Shown here one piece after another: positions 9,632 to 19,130 of a stretch of 45,621 bases of DNA; within the stretch, counting starts at the first letter, position 1; every line of letters begins with the position of its first letter. The notes below the pieces were generated by a model. It was not told the DNA's origin. It searched no databases and saw nothing but the letters and a program-made list of their open reading frames with translations. Where the stretch lies: NCBI GenBank assembly GCA_902801325.1, contig CADCHQ010000023.1, forward strand, positions 11,319 to 56,939, written 5' to 3'. Made by a program: the position numbers and the translations under genes. This DNA is from an uncultured Bacteroidales bacterium (GTDB lineage Bacteria; Bacteroidota; Bacteroidia; Bacteroidales; Bacteroidaceae).

Positions 9632-11053
9632 ATGAAACGCATTGCATTGTTTCTTTTACATTTGACATTTTACATTCCTGTGCTTGCACAGGACGATCCC
9701 GTAGTGATGAAAATAGCGGGAACCCCGATTACTCGTTCCGAGTTTGAGTATAACTATAATAAGAACAATACGGAGAACGTCATCGACCGAAAGGACTTAG
9801 AGGAGTATGTAGAACTCTTTATCAACTATAAGTTAAAGGTTAAGGCTGCTGAAGACGCCAAGATGGATACAGCAAGTGCTTTTCTCGATGAGTTCCGTAC
9901 ATATCGTGACCAACAAATACGTCCCTTGCTTGTTCCGGAAGGTTCTGAAGAGGCAGAAGTGCGTGATTATTACGATGGTATGCTGAAGCAGCTGGATGGT
10001 CACGATCTGCGTCTGCCTGCCCACATCTTCTTGCGTGTTCCCCAAAAGAGTACTGCAGAGGAACAGGAGGCAAAGAAGGTTCGCATCGATAGTATCTATC
10101 AGGCTTTGCAAGGTGGTGCAGACTTCGCAGAACTGGCAAAGAAATGCTCTGAAGACCCTCAGTCGGCTGTTCGTGGTGGTGAACTGACTTGGTTTGGTCC
10201 TGGTCAGCTTGTTCCAGAGTTTGAGAAAGTAATGTATGAGTTGAAGAAAGGCGAGACATCGGCTCCCTTCCTGTCAACGGTAGGATATCATATCGTGAAA
10301 CTGGTGGATTGCAAGCAACTGGAACCCTACGAAGAACTGAAGCCCCAGATTCAACGCTTCCTAGAGTCGCGTGGCATGGGTGAGCGTCTGGCACAGAAGG
10401 CAACAGATAGTATTGCTGCAGCCAGAGGCATGACTCCTGAGCAACTGTTGGATGCTGAGACAGAGCGTCTGTGTGCCAAGGACATGGATTTGAAGTATCT
10501 GGTTCAAGAATATCACGACGGACTGTTGCTGTATGAAATCAGCAAGACTCAGATTTGGGACCCTGCTGCATCGGACACAGTGGCTCTTGAGAACTATTTC
10601 AAGCAGAATAAGAAGAAATATGCATGGAAGACTCCCCACTATCATGGTATGGTGTACTATGCAAAAGAGAAGGCCGACGTGAAGAAGGTGAAGAAACTCC
10701 TGAAGGGTGTGGATGAGGAAAACTGGACCAAGGTCGTTCGCGATGCTTTCAACAAGGACAGCGTGACCGTGAGAATGGAACAGCCTCGTCTGTATGAAAA
10801 GGGAGAACATGCGTTTGTCGACTCTCTGGTCTTCAAAGTGAAGGAAGGCAAGACACGTGAGCGCAAAGGATATCCTTATGCTGCAGTTATTGGACGCACC
10901 TTGAAGAAGGGTCCACAGAAATGGGCCGATATTAATAGTCAGGTAGTGACAGACTATCAAGGAGAATGCGAGCGAAAGTTTGTGGAAGATCTGCGTCACC
11001 GTTATGCCGTTGAGAAATATCCTGAAGTTCTTGCTACGGTAAATAAGCACTAA
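9632..11053 (+). CDS. Periplasmic parvulin-type peptidyl-prolyl isomerase
   Basis: A 473-residue exported protein (signal peptide about 1-19, cleaved before QDDPV) with a SurA-like N-terminal region and one clear rotamase (parvulin) domain at about 128-228, including GGELTWFGPGQLVPEFE and the STVGYHIVKL ending. The C-terminal 240 residues are divergent and may hold a degenerate second rotamase domain. It probably assists folding or delivery of outer-membrane proteins in the periplasm. It lies 42 bp after guaB and 32 bp before a second parvulin. The start is the second of two nearby ATGs (9627 and 9632); only 9632 is in frame with the signal peptide. Confidence 0.88.
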   Translation: MKRIALFLLHLTFYIPVLAQDDPVVMKIAGTPITRSEFEYNYNKNNTENVIDRKDLEEYVELFINYKLKVKAAEDAKMDTASAFLDEFRTYRDQQIRPLLVPEGSEEAEVRDYYDGMLKQLDGHDLRLPAHIFLRVPQKSTAEEQEAKKVRIDSIYQALQGGADFAELAKKCSEDPQSAVRGGELTWFGPGQLVPEFEKVMYELKKGETSAPFLSTVGYHIVKLVDCKQLEPYEELKPQIQRFLESRGMGERLAQKATDSIAAARGMTPEQLLDAETERLCAKDMDLKYLVQEYHDGLLLYEISKTQIWDPAASDTVALENYFKQNKKKYAWKTPHYHGMVYYAKEKADVKKVKKLLKGVDEENWTKVVRDAFNKDSVTVRMEQPRLYEKGEHAFVDSLVFKVKEGKTRERKGYPYAAVIGRTLKKGPQKWADINSQVVTDYQGECERKFVEDLRHRYAVEKYPEVLATVNKH

Positions 11054-11085
11054 TCCCAGTTACGATTTACTTTTTTATTCGGATA

Positions 11086-12468
11086 ATGAAGCGCATAGTC
11101 TTAGCAATCATAACAATTATCTATTCTCTCTTCCTCTCGCCTCTTTTTGCCCAGCAGGTGAATAACACTATTGACGAAGTTATATGGGTAGTGGGTGATG
11201 AGGCTATCTTGAAGAGCGATGTGGAAGGAATGCGACGCGACCCGATGTGGTCGCAGATAAAGGGAAATCCTTATTGCGTCATACCTGAGCGTCTCGCTAT
11301 TCAGAAACTCTTTCTCCATCAGGCTGTTATAGACAGTATCGAAGTGACTGACGCCCAGATAAACTCCCATGTCGACAATCGTATCAACGAGATGGTGCTG
11401 TCGGCAGGAAGTAAGGAGAAACTGGAGGAGTATATATCGATGCCCATGTCTCAAATTCGTGAGGAATTGCACGATCGCTACAAGGATGAACTCACGGTGG
11501 AGAAGATGCGTGAAAAACTGACGGAGGACGTTAAGGTCAGTCCTGCTGAGGTTCGTCGCTATTTTAAAGATATTCCCGAGGATTCCCTGCCACTTATCCC
11601 CACTCAGGTGGAAGTGGAAATTCTGGTACAACACCCCAATATCCCTGAGGAAGAAATCAATCGTGTCAAGGAAGAGTTGCGTGGTTTTGCCGAACGTGTA
11701 ACGAATGGTAGCATGCCGTTCTCAACTTTGGCAATTCTGAACAGCGAAGACCAAGAGACAAAGTTGCAAGGTGGTGAACTCCCATACATGGGAAAGGGCG
11801 AACTTGATCCAGCCTTTGCCAACGTGGCTTTCAGTCTGACTGATCCCAAGAAAGTTTCGAAGGTTGTAGAATCAGAGTATGGTTTCCACATCATCCAACT
11901 CGTTGATAAGCGAGGTGATAAGATAAAGGTTCGCCATATCTTGCGCAAGCCTGTAGTTGCACAGAAAGACATTGACGCAGCCTTATTGCGCCTTGATTCC
12001 ATTGCTGATGATATTCGCAATGAGAAATTCTCTTTTGAGGATGGTGCAACCCTTATTAGTGACGACAAAGACACGAGAAGCAATCATGGTTTGATGACCA
12101 ACCAAAAGCGGAATTCCGACGGAACCCCAATGCAGACGTCGAAGTTTGAGATGAGAGAACTCGCGAACTTCTCGCCAGAACTTGCCCGTGTGGTTGATGG
12201 ATTGGAGATTGGGGAAATCTCAAAGCCTTTCAAAATGACAGACCGGCAATCGAAGACGGTTTGTGCGATTGCAAAGCTGAAGAGCCGTATCAAGACCCAT
12301 CGCGCCAGCATTTCTGAAGACTTTCAGGTGCTGCGTGAGATCGTTTTGAACAAGAAAAAGGAGAACCTTATCGACGAGTGGATACGAAATAAACAGAAGA
12401 CTACGTACATTCGTATCCATGAAGATTGGCGTGATTGTGATTTTGAGTATCCTGGATGGGTTAAATGA
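11086..12468 (+). CDS. surA: SurA-like peptidyl-prolyl isomerase / outer-membrane protein chaperone
   Basis: A 460-residue periplasmic chaperone of the SurA family. Signal peptide about 1-23; a SurA N-domain starts with the characteristic VIWVVGDEAILKSDVE. A parvulin domain lies at about 175-280 (GGELPYMGKGELDPAFANVA, then EYGFHIIQLVD), followed directly by a degenerate second one (KVRHILRKP onward, with NSDGTPMQTS). In other bacteria SurA escorts beta-barrel proteins to the BAM complex. Its stop codon overlaps the start of the OstA-like gene (ATGA), so folding factor and LPS-transport-like protein are translationally coupled. The symbol is by family; orthology to E. coli surA is not proven. 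Confidence 0.85.
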   Translation: MKRIVLAIITIIYSLFLSPLFAQQVNNTIDEVIWVVGDEAILKSDVEGMRRDPMWSQIKGNPYCVIPERLAIQKLFLHQAVIDSIEVTDAQINSHVDNRINEMVLSAGSKEKLEEYISMPMSQIREELHDRYKDELTVEKMREKLTEDVKVSPAEVRRYFKDIPEDSLPLIPTQVEVEILVQHPNIPEEEINRVKEELRGFAERVTNGSMPFSTLAILNSEDQETKLQGGELPYMGKGELDPAFANVAFSLTDPKKVSKVVESEYGFHIIQLVDKRGDKIKVRHILRKPVVAQKDIDAALLRLDSIADDIRNEKFSFEDGATLISDDKDTRSNHGLMTNQKRNSDGTPMQTSKFEMRELANFSPELARVVDGLEIGEISKPFKMTDRQSKTVCAIAKLKSRIKTHRASISEDFQVLREIVLNKKKENLIDEWIRNKQKTTYIRIHEDWRDCDFEYPGWVK

Positions 12469-14129
12469 AGCACTTTAGGTCGATATGGTTATGTCTTTTT
12501 GCTCTATTCTCTTTGTCTATGACAATGGGGCCAGTGCGAAAAGGAGGGCGGAAACCCTCGGACTCCCGTGTCCACCTCCTACATGCTGACAAACTCTATT
12601 TTAATCAACGCGTTCATCCCACTGCCCAATTCCTAGTAGGTAATGTGCGTTTCGACCACGAAGGCACATTGATGTATTGTGACAGTGCGCTCTTCTACGA
12701 GGCAACAAACTCGTTCGATGCCTTCGGAAATGTGAGGATGCGTCAGGGCGATACGCTTTCGCTTGTTGGAGATGTGTTGTATTACGACGGCCTCGACCAA
12801 ATGGCACGTGTACGACACAATGTCGTGTTGAGGCATCGTGAGACGACTCTCTATGCTGATTCTTTGGATTATGACCGCCTTTACGATTTAGGCTATTTCT
12901 TTGAGGGTGGAAGATTGGTTGATAAAGACAATGAGTTGACAAGCGACTGGGGAGAATATAGCCCAACGACTCGTGAAGCAGTGTTTAACTATAATGTTAG
13001 ACTTGTAAATCCTCGTCCGCCAAAGGAGGCTCGTTCAGTTCTCATCAGCGATACTCTCCATTATAACTCTCGTACTGGACAGGCCCATGTGCTTGGTCCG
13101 AGTAATATAGACAACGGAAACAATCATGTCTATACGGAGGACGGGTTCTATAACACCAATTCCGATGAGTCGTATCTGCTGAATCGCTCCATCTTACAAA
13201 ATGGATATAAAGCCCTGGTCGGTGACAGTGTATGCTGGAATGCCAAAGATTCTGTGGGTAAGGCCTATGGAAATGTCATCTATAAAGATACGTTGAACAA
13301 GAATATGTTCATAGGTAATTATGCACTTTATGATGACAAGAATGGGTATGCCGAAGCTGCAGACAGTGCTGTGCTTATCGATTATTCTCAGCGTGATACT
13401 GGTTATGTCCATGCTGATTCCATTTTCCTAAAGACATTTTACATCAATACGGATAGCATGTATCGCATGATTCATGCTTATCACCGGGTTAGGGCTTATC
13501 GTGTAGACTTGCAGGCCGTATGTGACTCGATGGTGTATGACGGACGTGATTCCTGTACAACAATGTACAAGGATCCCATCGTATGGCAACAAGGACAACA
13601 GCTGCTAGGAGAGGAAATCAAAGCTTGGCGTAACGATTCGACATTGGATAGTGTGTATGTTATAAATCAGGCACTATCGGTTGAGCAAGTCGATTCGGTG
13701 CATTATAACCAGGTGGCAAGCAAGGAGATGCATCTGTATTTCAAAGGGAAAGACCCCTATCTCTCTGTGGCAGACATGAATGTTTATGTCAATTATTTCA
13801 TCTTTGACGATGATTCCTTGATGGTAGGTATGAATAATGCTGAGACAAGTCAGATGAAGGTGTATATGAAAGACCGTAAGTTGCAGAAGATATGGATGCC
13901 GGAGTCTATTCATACGATGTATCCGCCTTTCCAAATCCCCTCAGATAAGTTGTACCTTGAGAATTTCAGTTGGTTTGACTATGTGCGACCGATTGACAAG
14001 GATGATATTTTCAACTGGCGTCCCAAGAAGACTGGAACGGAACTGAAGGAGAGCGTGCGCCATGCTGCACCGAAACAAAAGCTTTCTGATAATCAAGATG
14101 GTCAGCAAAGTATTATGATTGTGAAATAA
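12465..14129 (+). CDS. OstA/LptA-like organic-solvent-tolerance protein
   Basis: A 554-residue exported protein with a signal peptide (about 1-20) followed by repeated OstA-type beta-jellyroll motifs (GNVRFDHEGTLMYCDSALFY; ADSLDY; GDSVCWNAKD; VYTEDGFYNT). The family forms the periplasmic bridge carrying lipopolysaccharide to the outer membrane (LptA) or the N-domain of LptD. No LptD barrel follows, so an LptA-like bridging role is inferred. Tyr/Asp-rich (Y-x-D-S-L) repeats are conspicuous. The start ATG overlaps the surA stop by 4 bp. Position between SurA-like chaperones and mutL is standard for the order. Confidence 0.82.
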   Translation: MKHFRSIWLCLFALFSLSMTMGPVRKGGRKPSDSRVHLLHADKLYFNQRVHPTAQFLVGNVRFDHEGTLMYCDSALFYEATNSFDAFGNVRMRQGDTLSLVGDVLYYDGLDQMARVRHNVVLRHRETTLYADSLDYDRLYDLGYFFEGGRLVDKDNELTSDWGEYSPTTREAVFNYNVRLVNPRPPKEARSVLISDTLHYNSRTGQAHVLGPSNIDNGNNHVYTEDGFYNTNSDESYLLNRSILQNGYKALVGDSVCWNAKDSVGKAYGNVIYKDTLNKNMFIGNYALYDDKNGYAEAADSAVLIDYSQRDTGYVHADSIFLKTFYINTDSMYRMIHAYHRVRAYRVDLQAVCDSMVYDGRDSCTTMYKDPIVWQQGQQLLGEEIKAWRNDSTLDSVYVINQALSVEQVDSVHYNQVASKEMHLYFKGKDPYLSVADMNVYVNYFIFDDDSLMVGMNNAETSQMKVYMKDRKLQKIWMPESIHTMYPPFQIPSDKLYLENFSWFDYVRPIDKDDIFNWRPKKTGTELKESVRHAAPKQKLSDNQDGQQSIMIVK

Positions 14130-14151
14130 CATTGAAAAAGGAGAGTAAACT

Positions 14152-14439
14152 ATGGGAATGTTTCAGACACGAGAACCTCGTAAGTACAGACGGATTAGCA
14201 TGTACACGAGTGAGAGAAAAGACCGACTCGACAAGATTGTACGGGACGCTAAGCGTGAAATGGGTGAACTCCCTGCTGACGATATTGAACCCGACAAGTT
14301 TAAGGGAAAGTTTTCCAAGTTTACTCCTCGTGCCCATCGTGCCAGTCAGAGCGAACATCGTTTGACTTGGCCTTTGGCACTGATGATAATACTTGTATTA
14401 GCGCTTATTTGGCGTTATATTATAATGGGAAGGTTGTAG
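14152..14439 (+). CDS. Small single-pass membrane protein, unknown function
   Basis: A 95-residue protein between the OstA-like gene (22 bp after its stop) and mutL (13 bp before its start). The first 70 residues are highly charged and probably cytoplasmic (KYRRI, YTSERKDRLDKIVRDAKREM). One C-terminal transmembrane helix (about 72-90, WPLALMIILVLALIW) ends in a short basic tail, giving a tail-anchored topology. Close spacing on both sides indicates it is translated as part of the operon. I do not recognise a named family. Confidence 0.75.
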   Translation: MGMFQTREPRKYRRISMYTSERKDRLDKIVRDAKREMGELPADDIEPDKFKGKFSKFTPRAHRASQSEHRLTWPLALMIILVLALIWRYIIMGRL

Positions 14440-14452
14440 TCTTAGGCAAGTT

Positions 14453-16282
14453 ATGGCAGATATCATTCATTTATTGCCAGACTCTGTGGCTAATCAGATA
14501 GCTGCAGGTGAGGTCATACAACGTCCGTCTTCTGTTATCAAGGAACTGCTCGAGAATTCAGTCGATGCCGGTGCTCGTCGTATTGATGTTGTAGTGGTGG
14601 ATGCAGGCCGTACTTCTATACAGGTGATTGACGACGGGAAGGGTATGTCGGAAACCGATGCGCGTTTGGCCTTTGAACGACATGCAACTAGCAAGATATC
14701 GCAAGCGTCAGACCTTTTTAGCCTTACGACGATGGGGTTCAGAGGTGAGGCCTTGCCTAGTATCGCAGCTGTTTCCCAAGTGACACTCCGAACTCATGCT
14801 GCAGATGCTGAGTTAGGAACTTGTCTCACGATTGAGGGTGGGAGAGTGGTTTCTCAGGAAGTTGATAACTGTCCAGTGGGATGTAATTTCTTGGTTCAGA
14901 ATCTATTTTATAATGTACCTGCCCGTCGGAAGTTCCTAAAGAGCAATCAAACAGAGCTTTCAAATATTATTCAGGAGTTTGAGCGTGTGGCATTAGTGAA
15001 TCCGAATCTGCACTTCACATTCACACACAACGACCACTTGATGACCACCTTATTGCCGGAGTCCCATAAGCAACGTATTGCAACATTGTTTGGAAAGAAG
15101 CTAGGTGAGCAGTTGCTTAGTGTAGATGTGGATACGACGTTGTGCACACTTCATGGTTTTGTAGGAAAACCGGAATCGGCACGAAAGAAGGGTGTCAGAC
15201 AATTCTTCTTTATCAATGGGCGTTATATGCGTCATCCCTATTTCCATAAGGCAGTACAAGAAGCCTTCGAGGGATTGATACAACCTACTGAGCAAGTTCC
15301 TTATATCCTTTATATGCAGGTTGATCCGTCTTCAATCGATGTAAATATCCATCCTACAAAAACGGAAATTAAGTTTGAAAACGAACAGGCTATCTGGCAA
15401 ATCCTCATGGCTGCTGTTAAGGAGGCTTTGGGCCGGTTTAATGCAGTGCCTATAATAGACTTCGACGTTGATGGGCGGCCCAAGAATATTCCTGTATATA
15501 ATCCTTCATTCCCCAAAGACAAGTATGCATCACCTCCTAAAGTCAATATAGACCACACGTATAATCCATTTCGAAATACAGACTCACGACACAAGGATGT
15601 ACCTATAGACTGGCAACAATTGTATCCTGTTCCAGACCCATCAAAAGAGGATGGCGTGTCAAACCCACAGGAGAGTACGGCCTTATTTGATGATCAATTA
15701 AACCTATCGGATATTGAACGTAGTGCTCTCCATTATCAGTATCGTGGTCAGTACATAGTGACAGAGGTGCGTTCTGGTTTAATGGTGATAGACCAACATC
15801 GCGCGCATACGCGTATATTATATAATAGGTATAAGGCGCAACTCAATGGGCAGCCTTCCTCTTCTCAAGGACTATTATTCCCCGAACTGATTCAGTTCCC
15901 CATGTCCGATGCACCATTGTTGGAGGAAATCCAAGATGAATTACATGCATTGGGTTTTGAAATGTCTTCGTTGGGAGGAGGCAGCTATTCAGTTCAAGGA
16001 ATGCCAGCGGGATTTGAAGGTGTCGATCCGAGGCGACTTTTGGATGATATAGTAGAAACGCTGAAAGTAAGTGGTCAGCACATGGAGGATGAACTTCACC
16101 ATCGGATGGCCTTGGCTATGGCTCGAGATGCAGCAATACCTGTTGGGGGTGTTCTTACACAGCCAGAAATGGAAAATCTTGTGGATGAACTCTTCCAACA
16201 AGATGAACCTAATTATACTCCTGACGGCAAGGTGATTGTGGCAATATTCCCTCATGAAGCCCTCGAAAAGCTGTTTAAATAA
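14453..16282 (+). CDS. mutL: DNA mismatch repair protein MutL
   Basis: GHKL ATPase that links MutS mismatch recognition to strand processing. ATP-binding motifs are intact: ELLENSVDAGA (Glu31, Asn35), DDGKGM (61-65), and TMGFRGEALPSIAAVS. The 609-residue length includes a C-terminal dimerisation domain. The endonuclease motif normally DQHAxxExxxxE is DQHRAHTRILYN here (from Asp447), with both Glu missing. The downstream ACK and CPHGRP-type motifs are also not recognisable (AMARDAA; TPDGKV). The protein is therefore predicted to lack the canonical C-terminal nuclease. Last gene of the guaB-mutL run. Confidence 0.95.
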   Translation: MADIIHLLPDSVANQIAAGEVIQRPSSVIKELLENSVDAGARRIDVVVVDAGRTSIQVIDDGKGMSETDARLAFERHATSKISQASDLFSLTTMGFRGEALPSIAAVSQVTLRTHAADAELGTCLTIEGGRVVSQEVDNCPVGCNFLVQNLFYNVPARRKFLKSNQTELSNIIQEFERVALVNPNLHFTFTHNDHLMTTLLPESHKQRIATLFGKKLGEQLLSVDVDTTLCTLHGFVGKPESARKKGVRQFFFINGRYMRHPYFHKAVQEAFEGLIQPTEQVPYILYMQVDPSSIDVNIHPTKTEIKFENEQAIWQILMAAVKEALGRFNAVPIIDFDVDGRPKNIPVYNPSFPKDKYASPPKVNIDHTYNPFRNTDSRHKDVPIDWQQLYPVPDPSKEDGVSNPQESTALFDDQLNLSDIERSALHYQYRGQYIVTEVRSGLMVIDQHRAHTRILYNRYKAQLNGQPSSSQGLLFPELIQFPMSDAPLLEEIQDELHALGFEMSSLGGGSYSVQGMPAGFEGVDPRRLLDDIVETLKVSGQHMEDELHHRMALAMARDAAIPVGGVLTQPEMENLVDELFQQDEPNYTPDGKVIVAIFPHEALEKLFK

Positions 16283-16291
16283 CAAGAAATA

Positions 16292-16314
16292 ACAAAAAAT
16301 GTACTGTTTTTTGT
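16292..16314 (+). terminator. Weak terminator-like hairpin after mutL
   Basis: ACAAAAAA, loop TGTACTG, TTTTTTGT: an A/T-only 8-bp stem 10 bp after the mutL stop. Weak but well placed. Confidence 0.4.
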
Positions 16315-16331
16315 AAAAAAACGTAAAAACT

Positions 16332-16366
16332 TTTGGATGTATTCAATATTATTTTTGTAACTTTGC
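16332..16366 (+). promoter_or_regulatory. Promoter of the OmpA-family gene
   Basis: TTTGG at 16332-16336 and TAACTTTGC at 16358-16366 (spacer 21-22 bp). The start codon is 86 bp further on, leaving a long A/T-rich leader as is common for abundant outer-membrane proteins. Confidence 0.65.
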
Positions 16367-16452
16367 GCCGAACATTGTGGGATAAAACCTGCATGTATAA
16401 ATAATTAGAATAGAGAACAAGTATTAGTATTAACATTTTTAATCTAAAAATT

Positions 16453-17658
16453 ATGAAAAAGTTAATGATGTTGTTGGCTTTCTGCGGTCTGGCTAGTTTT
16501 GCAATGGCTGAGACTACAACTGAAAGCTATCCCACTCTGAAGCATCGCTATGTTACTAACGGCTTCTGGGACAATTGGTTCATCGATGCTGGTGCAACCC
16601 ATCTTTCATTCTACTCCTCTCAGGAGCATGGATCCCAGTACCACAAGAAGAACCCCTTCTGGCCTGGTCGTCGTTCTTGGGGTGCTGAGTTGAGCATTGG
16701 TAAGTGGGCAACTCCCGCATTTGGTATGCGTGTTAAGGTCCAGGGTGGCTGGGGTACACAGGTAAACTTCCAGTCATGGGATGATCCCTATCAGAAGGGT
16801 GATAATCCAACCTTCCATCAGGTTAACTTCGAGTTCCAACCCATGATTAATCTGACCAACCTGATTGGTGGCTACAAGCCCCGTGTATGGAACATTATTC
16901 TTTACGGAGGTGTTGGTGCATTGGTTAATTTCGACGGAACATGTGCTGAGGATTGTGATTGGTCATACTGGTCTCCTCTGTTGACCGTTGGTGTATTGAA
17001 TACCTTCAACCTCACCAAGCGTCTGCATCTGAATTTGGATGTTTATGGTAACATGGGTGACACCAATCTCGATGGTAATTGGAAGCAGAAGAGCGAGCCC
17101 CGTATCTTCGGTACTCGTGACCTGCAGATCGGTGTATCTGCTGGCCTCGGTGTAAACCTCGGTAAGGTAGGATGGGACAACGCTCCTGACATGGACGCTA
17201 TCCTGGCTAACCACAAGGCTCAGCTCGATGCTCTGAACGCTTCTATCGCTGGTCTTGAGGCTGAGAACGCAGCTCTGAAGAACAAGCTGGCTAACCAGAA
17301 GCCCGTTACCAAGGAAGTTGTTAAGACCGTTACTGAGTTCGGTAGCACAAGCGCTTCTGTATTCTTCGACCTGAACAAGTGGAACATCGCTTCTAAGAAG
17401 GATCTGGTTAACGTGAAGGAAATTGCAGAGTACGCTAAGGAGCATGGTAAGAAGGTTGTTGTTACTGGTTACGCTGATAGCAGAACTGGTAGCGCAGGTT
17501 GGAACCAGACTTTGTCTGAGAATCGTGCTAACACCGTTAAGAAGGTCCTGATGGACATGGGTGTTGCTGAAGAGAACATCGAGTGCTCTGGTCAGGGTGG
17601 TGTAGACATCCTCTCTCCCTATCCTTACAACCGTCGTGCCGTTGTTACTATGAAGTAA
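16453..17658 (+). CDS. OmpA-family outer-membrane protein
   Basis: A 401-residue protein with a signal peptide (1-19, cleaved after AMA) and an eight-strand-like OmpA barrel at about 30-240, rich in aromatic and Gly residues. A short coiled coil follows (about 256-285, alternating Leu/Ala/Asn). The C-terminal OmpA peptidoglycan-binding domain (about 300-401) shows the diaminopimelate-contacting residues in VTGYADSRTG and LSENRA. It tethers the outer membrane to the cell wall. Codon use is strongly biased to a small codon set (GGT, AAG, AAC, GCT), consistent with very high expression. It has its own promoter and a strong terminator, so it is monocistronic. Confidence 0.93.
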   Translation: MKKLMMLLAFCGLASFAMAETTTESYPTLKHRYVTNGFWDNWFIDAGATHLSFYSSQEHGSQYHKKNPFWPGRRSWGAELSIGKWATPAFGMRVKVQGGWGTQVNFQSWDDPYQKGDNPTFHQVNFEFQPMINLTNLIGGYKPRVWNIILYGGVGALVNFDGTCAEDCDWSYWSPLLTVGVLNTFNLTKRLHLNLDVYGNMGDTNLDGNWKQKSEPRIFGTRDLQIGVSAGLGVNLGKVGWDNAPDMDAILANHKAQLDALNASIAGLEAENAALKNKLANQKPVTKEVVKTVTEFGSTSASVFFDLNKWNIASKKDLVNVKEIAEYAKEHGKKVVVTGYADSRTGSAGWNQTLSENRANTVKKVLMDMGVAEENIECSGQGGVDILSPYPYNRRAVVTMK

Positions 17659-17679
17659 TAATTTCCACGAAAACTTTTC

Positions 17680-17716
17680 GAGACGCATTGCCTTTTGGCG
17701 GTGCGTCTCTTTTTTT
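17680..17716 (+). terminator. Intrinsic terminator after the OmpA-family gene
   Basis: GAGACGCATTGCC, loop TTTT, GGCGGTGCGTCTC, then seven T. A strong rho-independent terminator. Confidence 0.92.
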
Positions 17717-17726
17717 GTGCCAATAC

Positions 17727-17758
17727 TTTCTCAGGTCATATATTTTGATTAACTTTGC
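17727..17758 (+). promoter_or_regulatory. Promoter of trpS
   Basis: TAACTTTGC at 17750-17758, with TTTC at 17727-17730 as a weak -33 element 19 bp upstream. 22 bp before the trpS ATG. Confidence 0.65.
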
Positions 17759-17780
17759 AATCCAATTAAGTTAAATATAG

Positions 17781-18878
17781 ATGGAACCTAAAGAAAAGAT
17801 TATTTTGACAGGCGATCGCCCAACAGGTAAGTTGCACATCGGCCATTATGTGGGTTCGTTGCGTCGCCGTGTCGAATTACAGAACTCGGGTGAGTACGAC
17901 AAGATATTTATTATGATAGCAGATGCTCAGGCACTGACTGATAACTTTGATAACCCTGACAAGGTTCGTCAGAATATCATAGAAGTAGCGCTTGATTATC
18001 TGTCGGTAGGCATTGACCCTGAGAAAACCCATATCTTTGTGCAGTCGGCTGTGCCTGAACTTACGGAGTTGTCTTTTTATTACATGAATCTAGTAAGCGT
18101 ACAACGCCTGCAACGTAATCCGACCGTTAAGACTGAACTTGAGATGCGCAAGTTTGATGGTGGAACACCGACTGGTTTCTTCTGTTATCCCATATCTCAA
18201 GCTGCCGATATTACCCTTTTTAAGGCAACAACAGTTCCTGTTGGCGAAGATCAGAAGCCGATGTTGGAACTTACTAACGAGATAGTTCGACGCTTTAATC
18301 ACATTTATGGTGATGTTCTTATCGAACCTCAAATACTGTTGCCAGGTAATCAAGCATGTATGCGACTGCCTGGTACTGATGGTAAGTCCAAGATGTCGAA
18401 GTCTTTAGGGAATTGCATCTATCTTTCTGACTCAGCCAAGGAACTGAAGAAGAAGGTGAACTCAATGTTTACCGACCCTTTGCATTTGCGCATTGAAGAT
18501 CCCGGACATTTGGAGGGTAATACGGTGTTCACCTATCTCGATGCTTTTTGCGAGGATGCCGACTTTGAGCAATTCTTGCCTGAGTATAAGAACCTAGACG
18601 AGTTGAAGGCTCATTATACTCATGGGGGACTGGGCGATGGTACGTGTAAGAAGTTCCTGCTCAATGTCTTGAACTCTCGCTTCGAACCCATTCGTGAACG
18701 TCGTGCTATGTGGGAACAGCGTATACCAGAGGTTTACGAGATTTTGAAGCAGGGTACAGAGGCTGCTCGCGAGCAAGGCCGGAAGACGCTTGACGAAGTT
18801 CGTCATGCCATGCGAATTGATTATTTTGAGGACCCTTCCTTCGTTGAGGAACAAGCCCAGCGATTCGCAAAAAAATAA
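17781..18878 (+). CDS. trpS: Tryptophanyl-tRNA synthetase
   Basis: Class I synthetase charging tRNA-Trp. The HIGH-type motif is at 17-25 (KLHIGHYVG) and the KMSKS loop is exact at 204-208. The 365-residue protein is slightly longer than the 330-residue E. coli enzyme and has an insertion-rich C-terminal anticodon-binding half. ATG at 17781 lies 22 bp after the -7 box. No T-box or attenuator is visible in the short leader. A tRNA-Val gene follows with its own promoter. Confidence 0.95.
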   Translation: MEPKEKIILTGDRPTGKLHIGHYVGSLRRRVELQNSGEYDKIFIMIADAQALTDNFDNPDKVRQNIIEVALDYLSVGIDPEKTHIFVQSAVPELTELSFYYMNLVSVQRLQRNPTVKTELEMRKFDGGTPTGFFCYPISQAADITLFKATTVPVGEDQKPMLELTNEIVRRFNHIYGDVLIEPQILLPGNQACMRLPGTDGKSKMSKSLGNCIYLSDSAKELKKKVNSMFTDPLHLRIEDPGHLEGNTVFTYLDAFCEDADFEQFLPEYKNLDELKAHYTHGGLGDGTCKKFLLNVLNSRFEPIRERRAMWEQRIPEVYEILKQGTEAAREQGRKTLDEVRHAMRIDYFEDPSFVEEQAQRFAKK

Positions 18879-18896
18879 ACTTTTTCTTGCCAATTA

Positions 18897-18928
18897 TTTG
18901 GTCAATTCACTTTATTGTGTTACCTTTG
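18897..18928 (+). promoter_or_regulatory. Promoter of tRNA-Val
   Basis: TTTG at 18897-18900, 20-bp spacer, TACCTTTG at 18921-18928. A small hairpin, GGAAC-TGAG-GTTCC (18942-18955), lies just before the mature tRNA 5' end, in the leader removed by RNase P. Confidence 0.7.
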
Positions 18929-18958
18929 TACTCGCTAATTAGGAACTGAGGTTCCGAC

Positions 18959-19033
18959 GGGCGCTTAGCTCAGCTGGTTCAGAGCGTCTGCCTTACAAGC
19001 AGAGGGTCGGCGGTTCGAATCCGTCAGCGCCCA
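18959..19033 (+). tRNA. tRNA-Val (anticodon TAC)
   Basis: A 75-nt cloverleaf. The acceptor arm is GGGCGCT/AGCGCCC, the D-arm GCTC/GAGC, and the anticodon stem TCTGC/GCAGA with loop CTTACAA, giving anticodon TAC (Val). The T-arm is GGCGG/CCGTC with loop TTCGAAT, and the discriminator is A. The genomic sequence continues CA rather than CCA, so the 3' CCA is probably added enzymatically. It is flanked by its own promoter and terminator. Confidence 0.95.
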
Positions 19034-19073
19034 CATCCATGTGAATGGATAAAATTCTTTGATGATTAATAGG

Positions 19074-19109
19074 TATAGGTCTCGTCGTGACGACGGGACC
19101 TATATTTTT
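19074..19109 (+). terminator. Intrinsic terminator after tRNA-Val
   Basis: TATAGGTC-TCGTCG, loop TGA, CGACG-GGACCTATA, then five T. A strong terminator 40 bp after the tRNA. Confidence 0.85.
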
Positions 19110-19130
19110 GTATATATTTTGACTTTAAGT

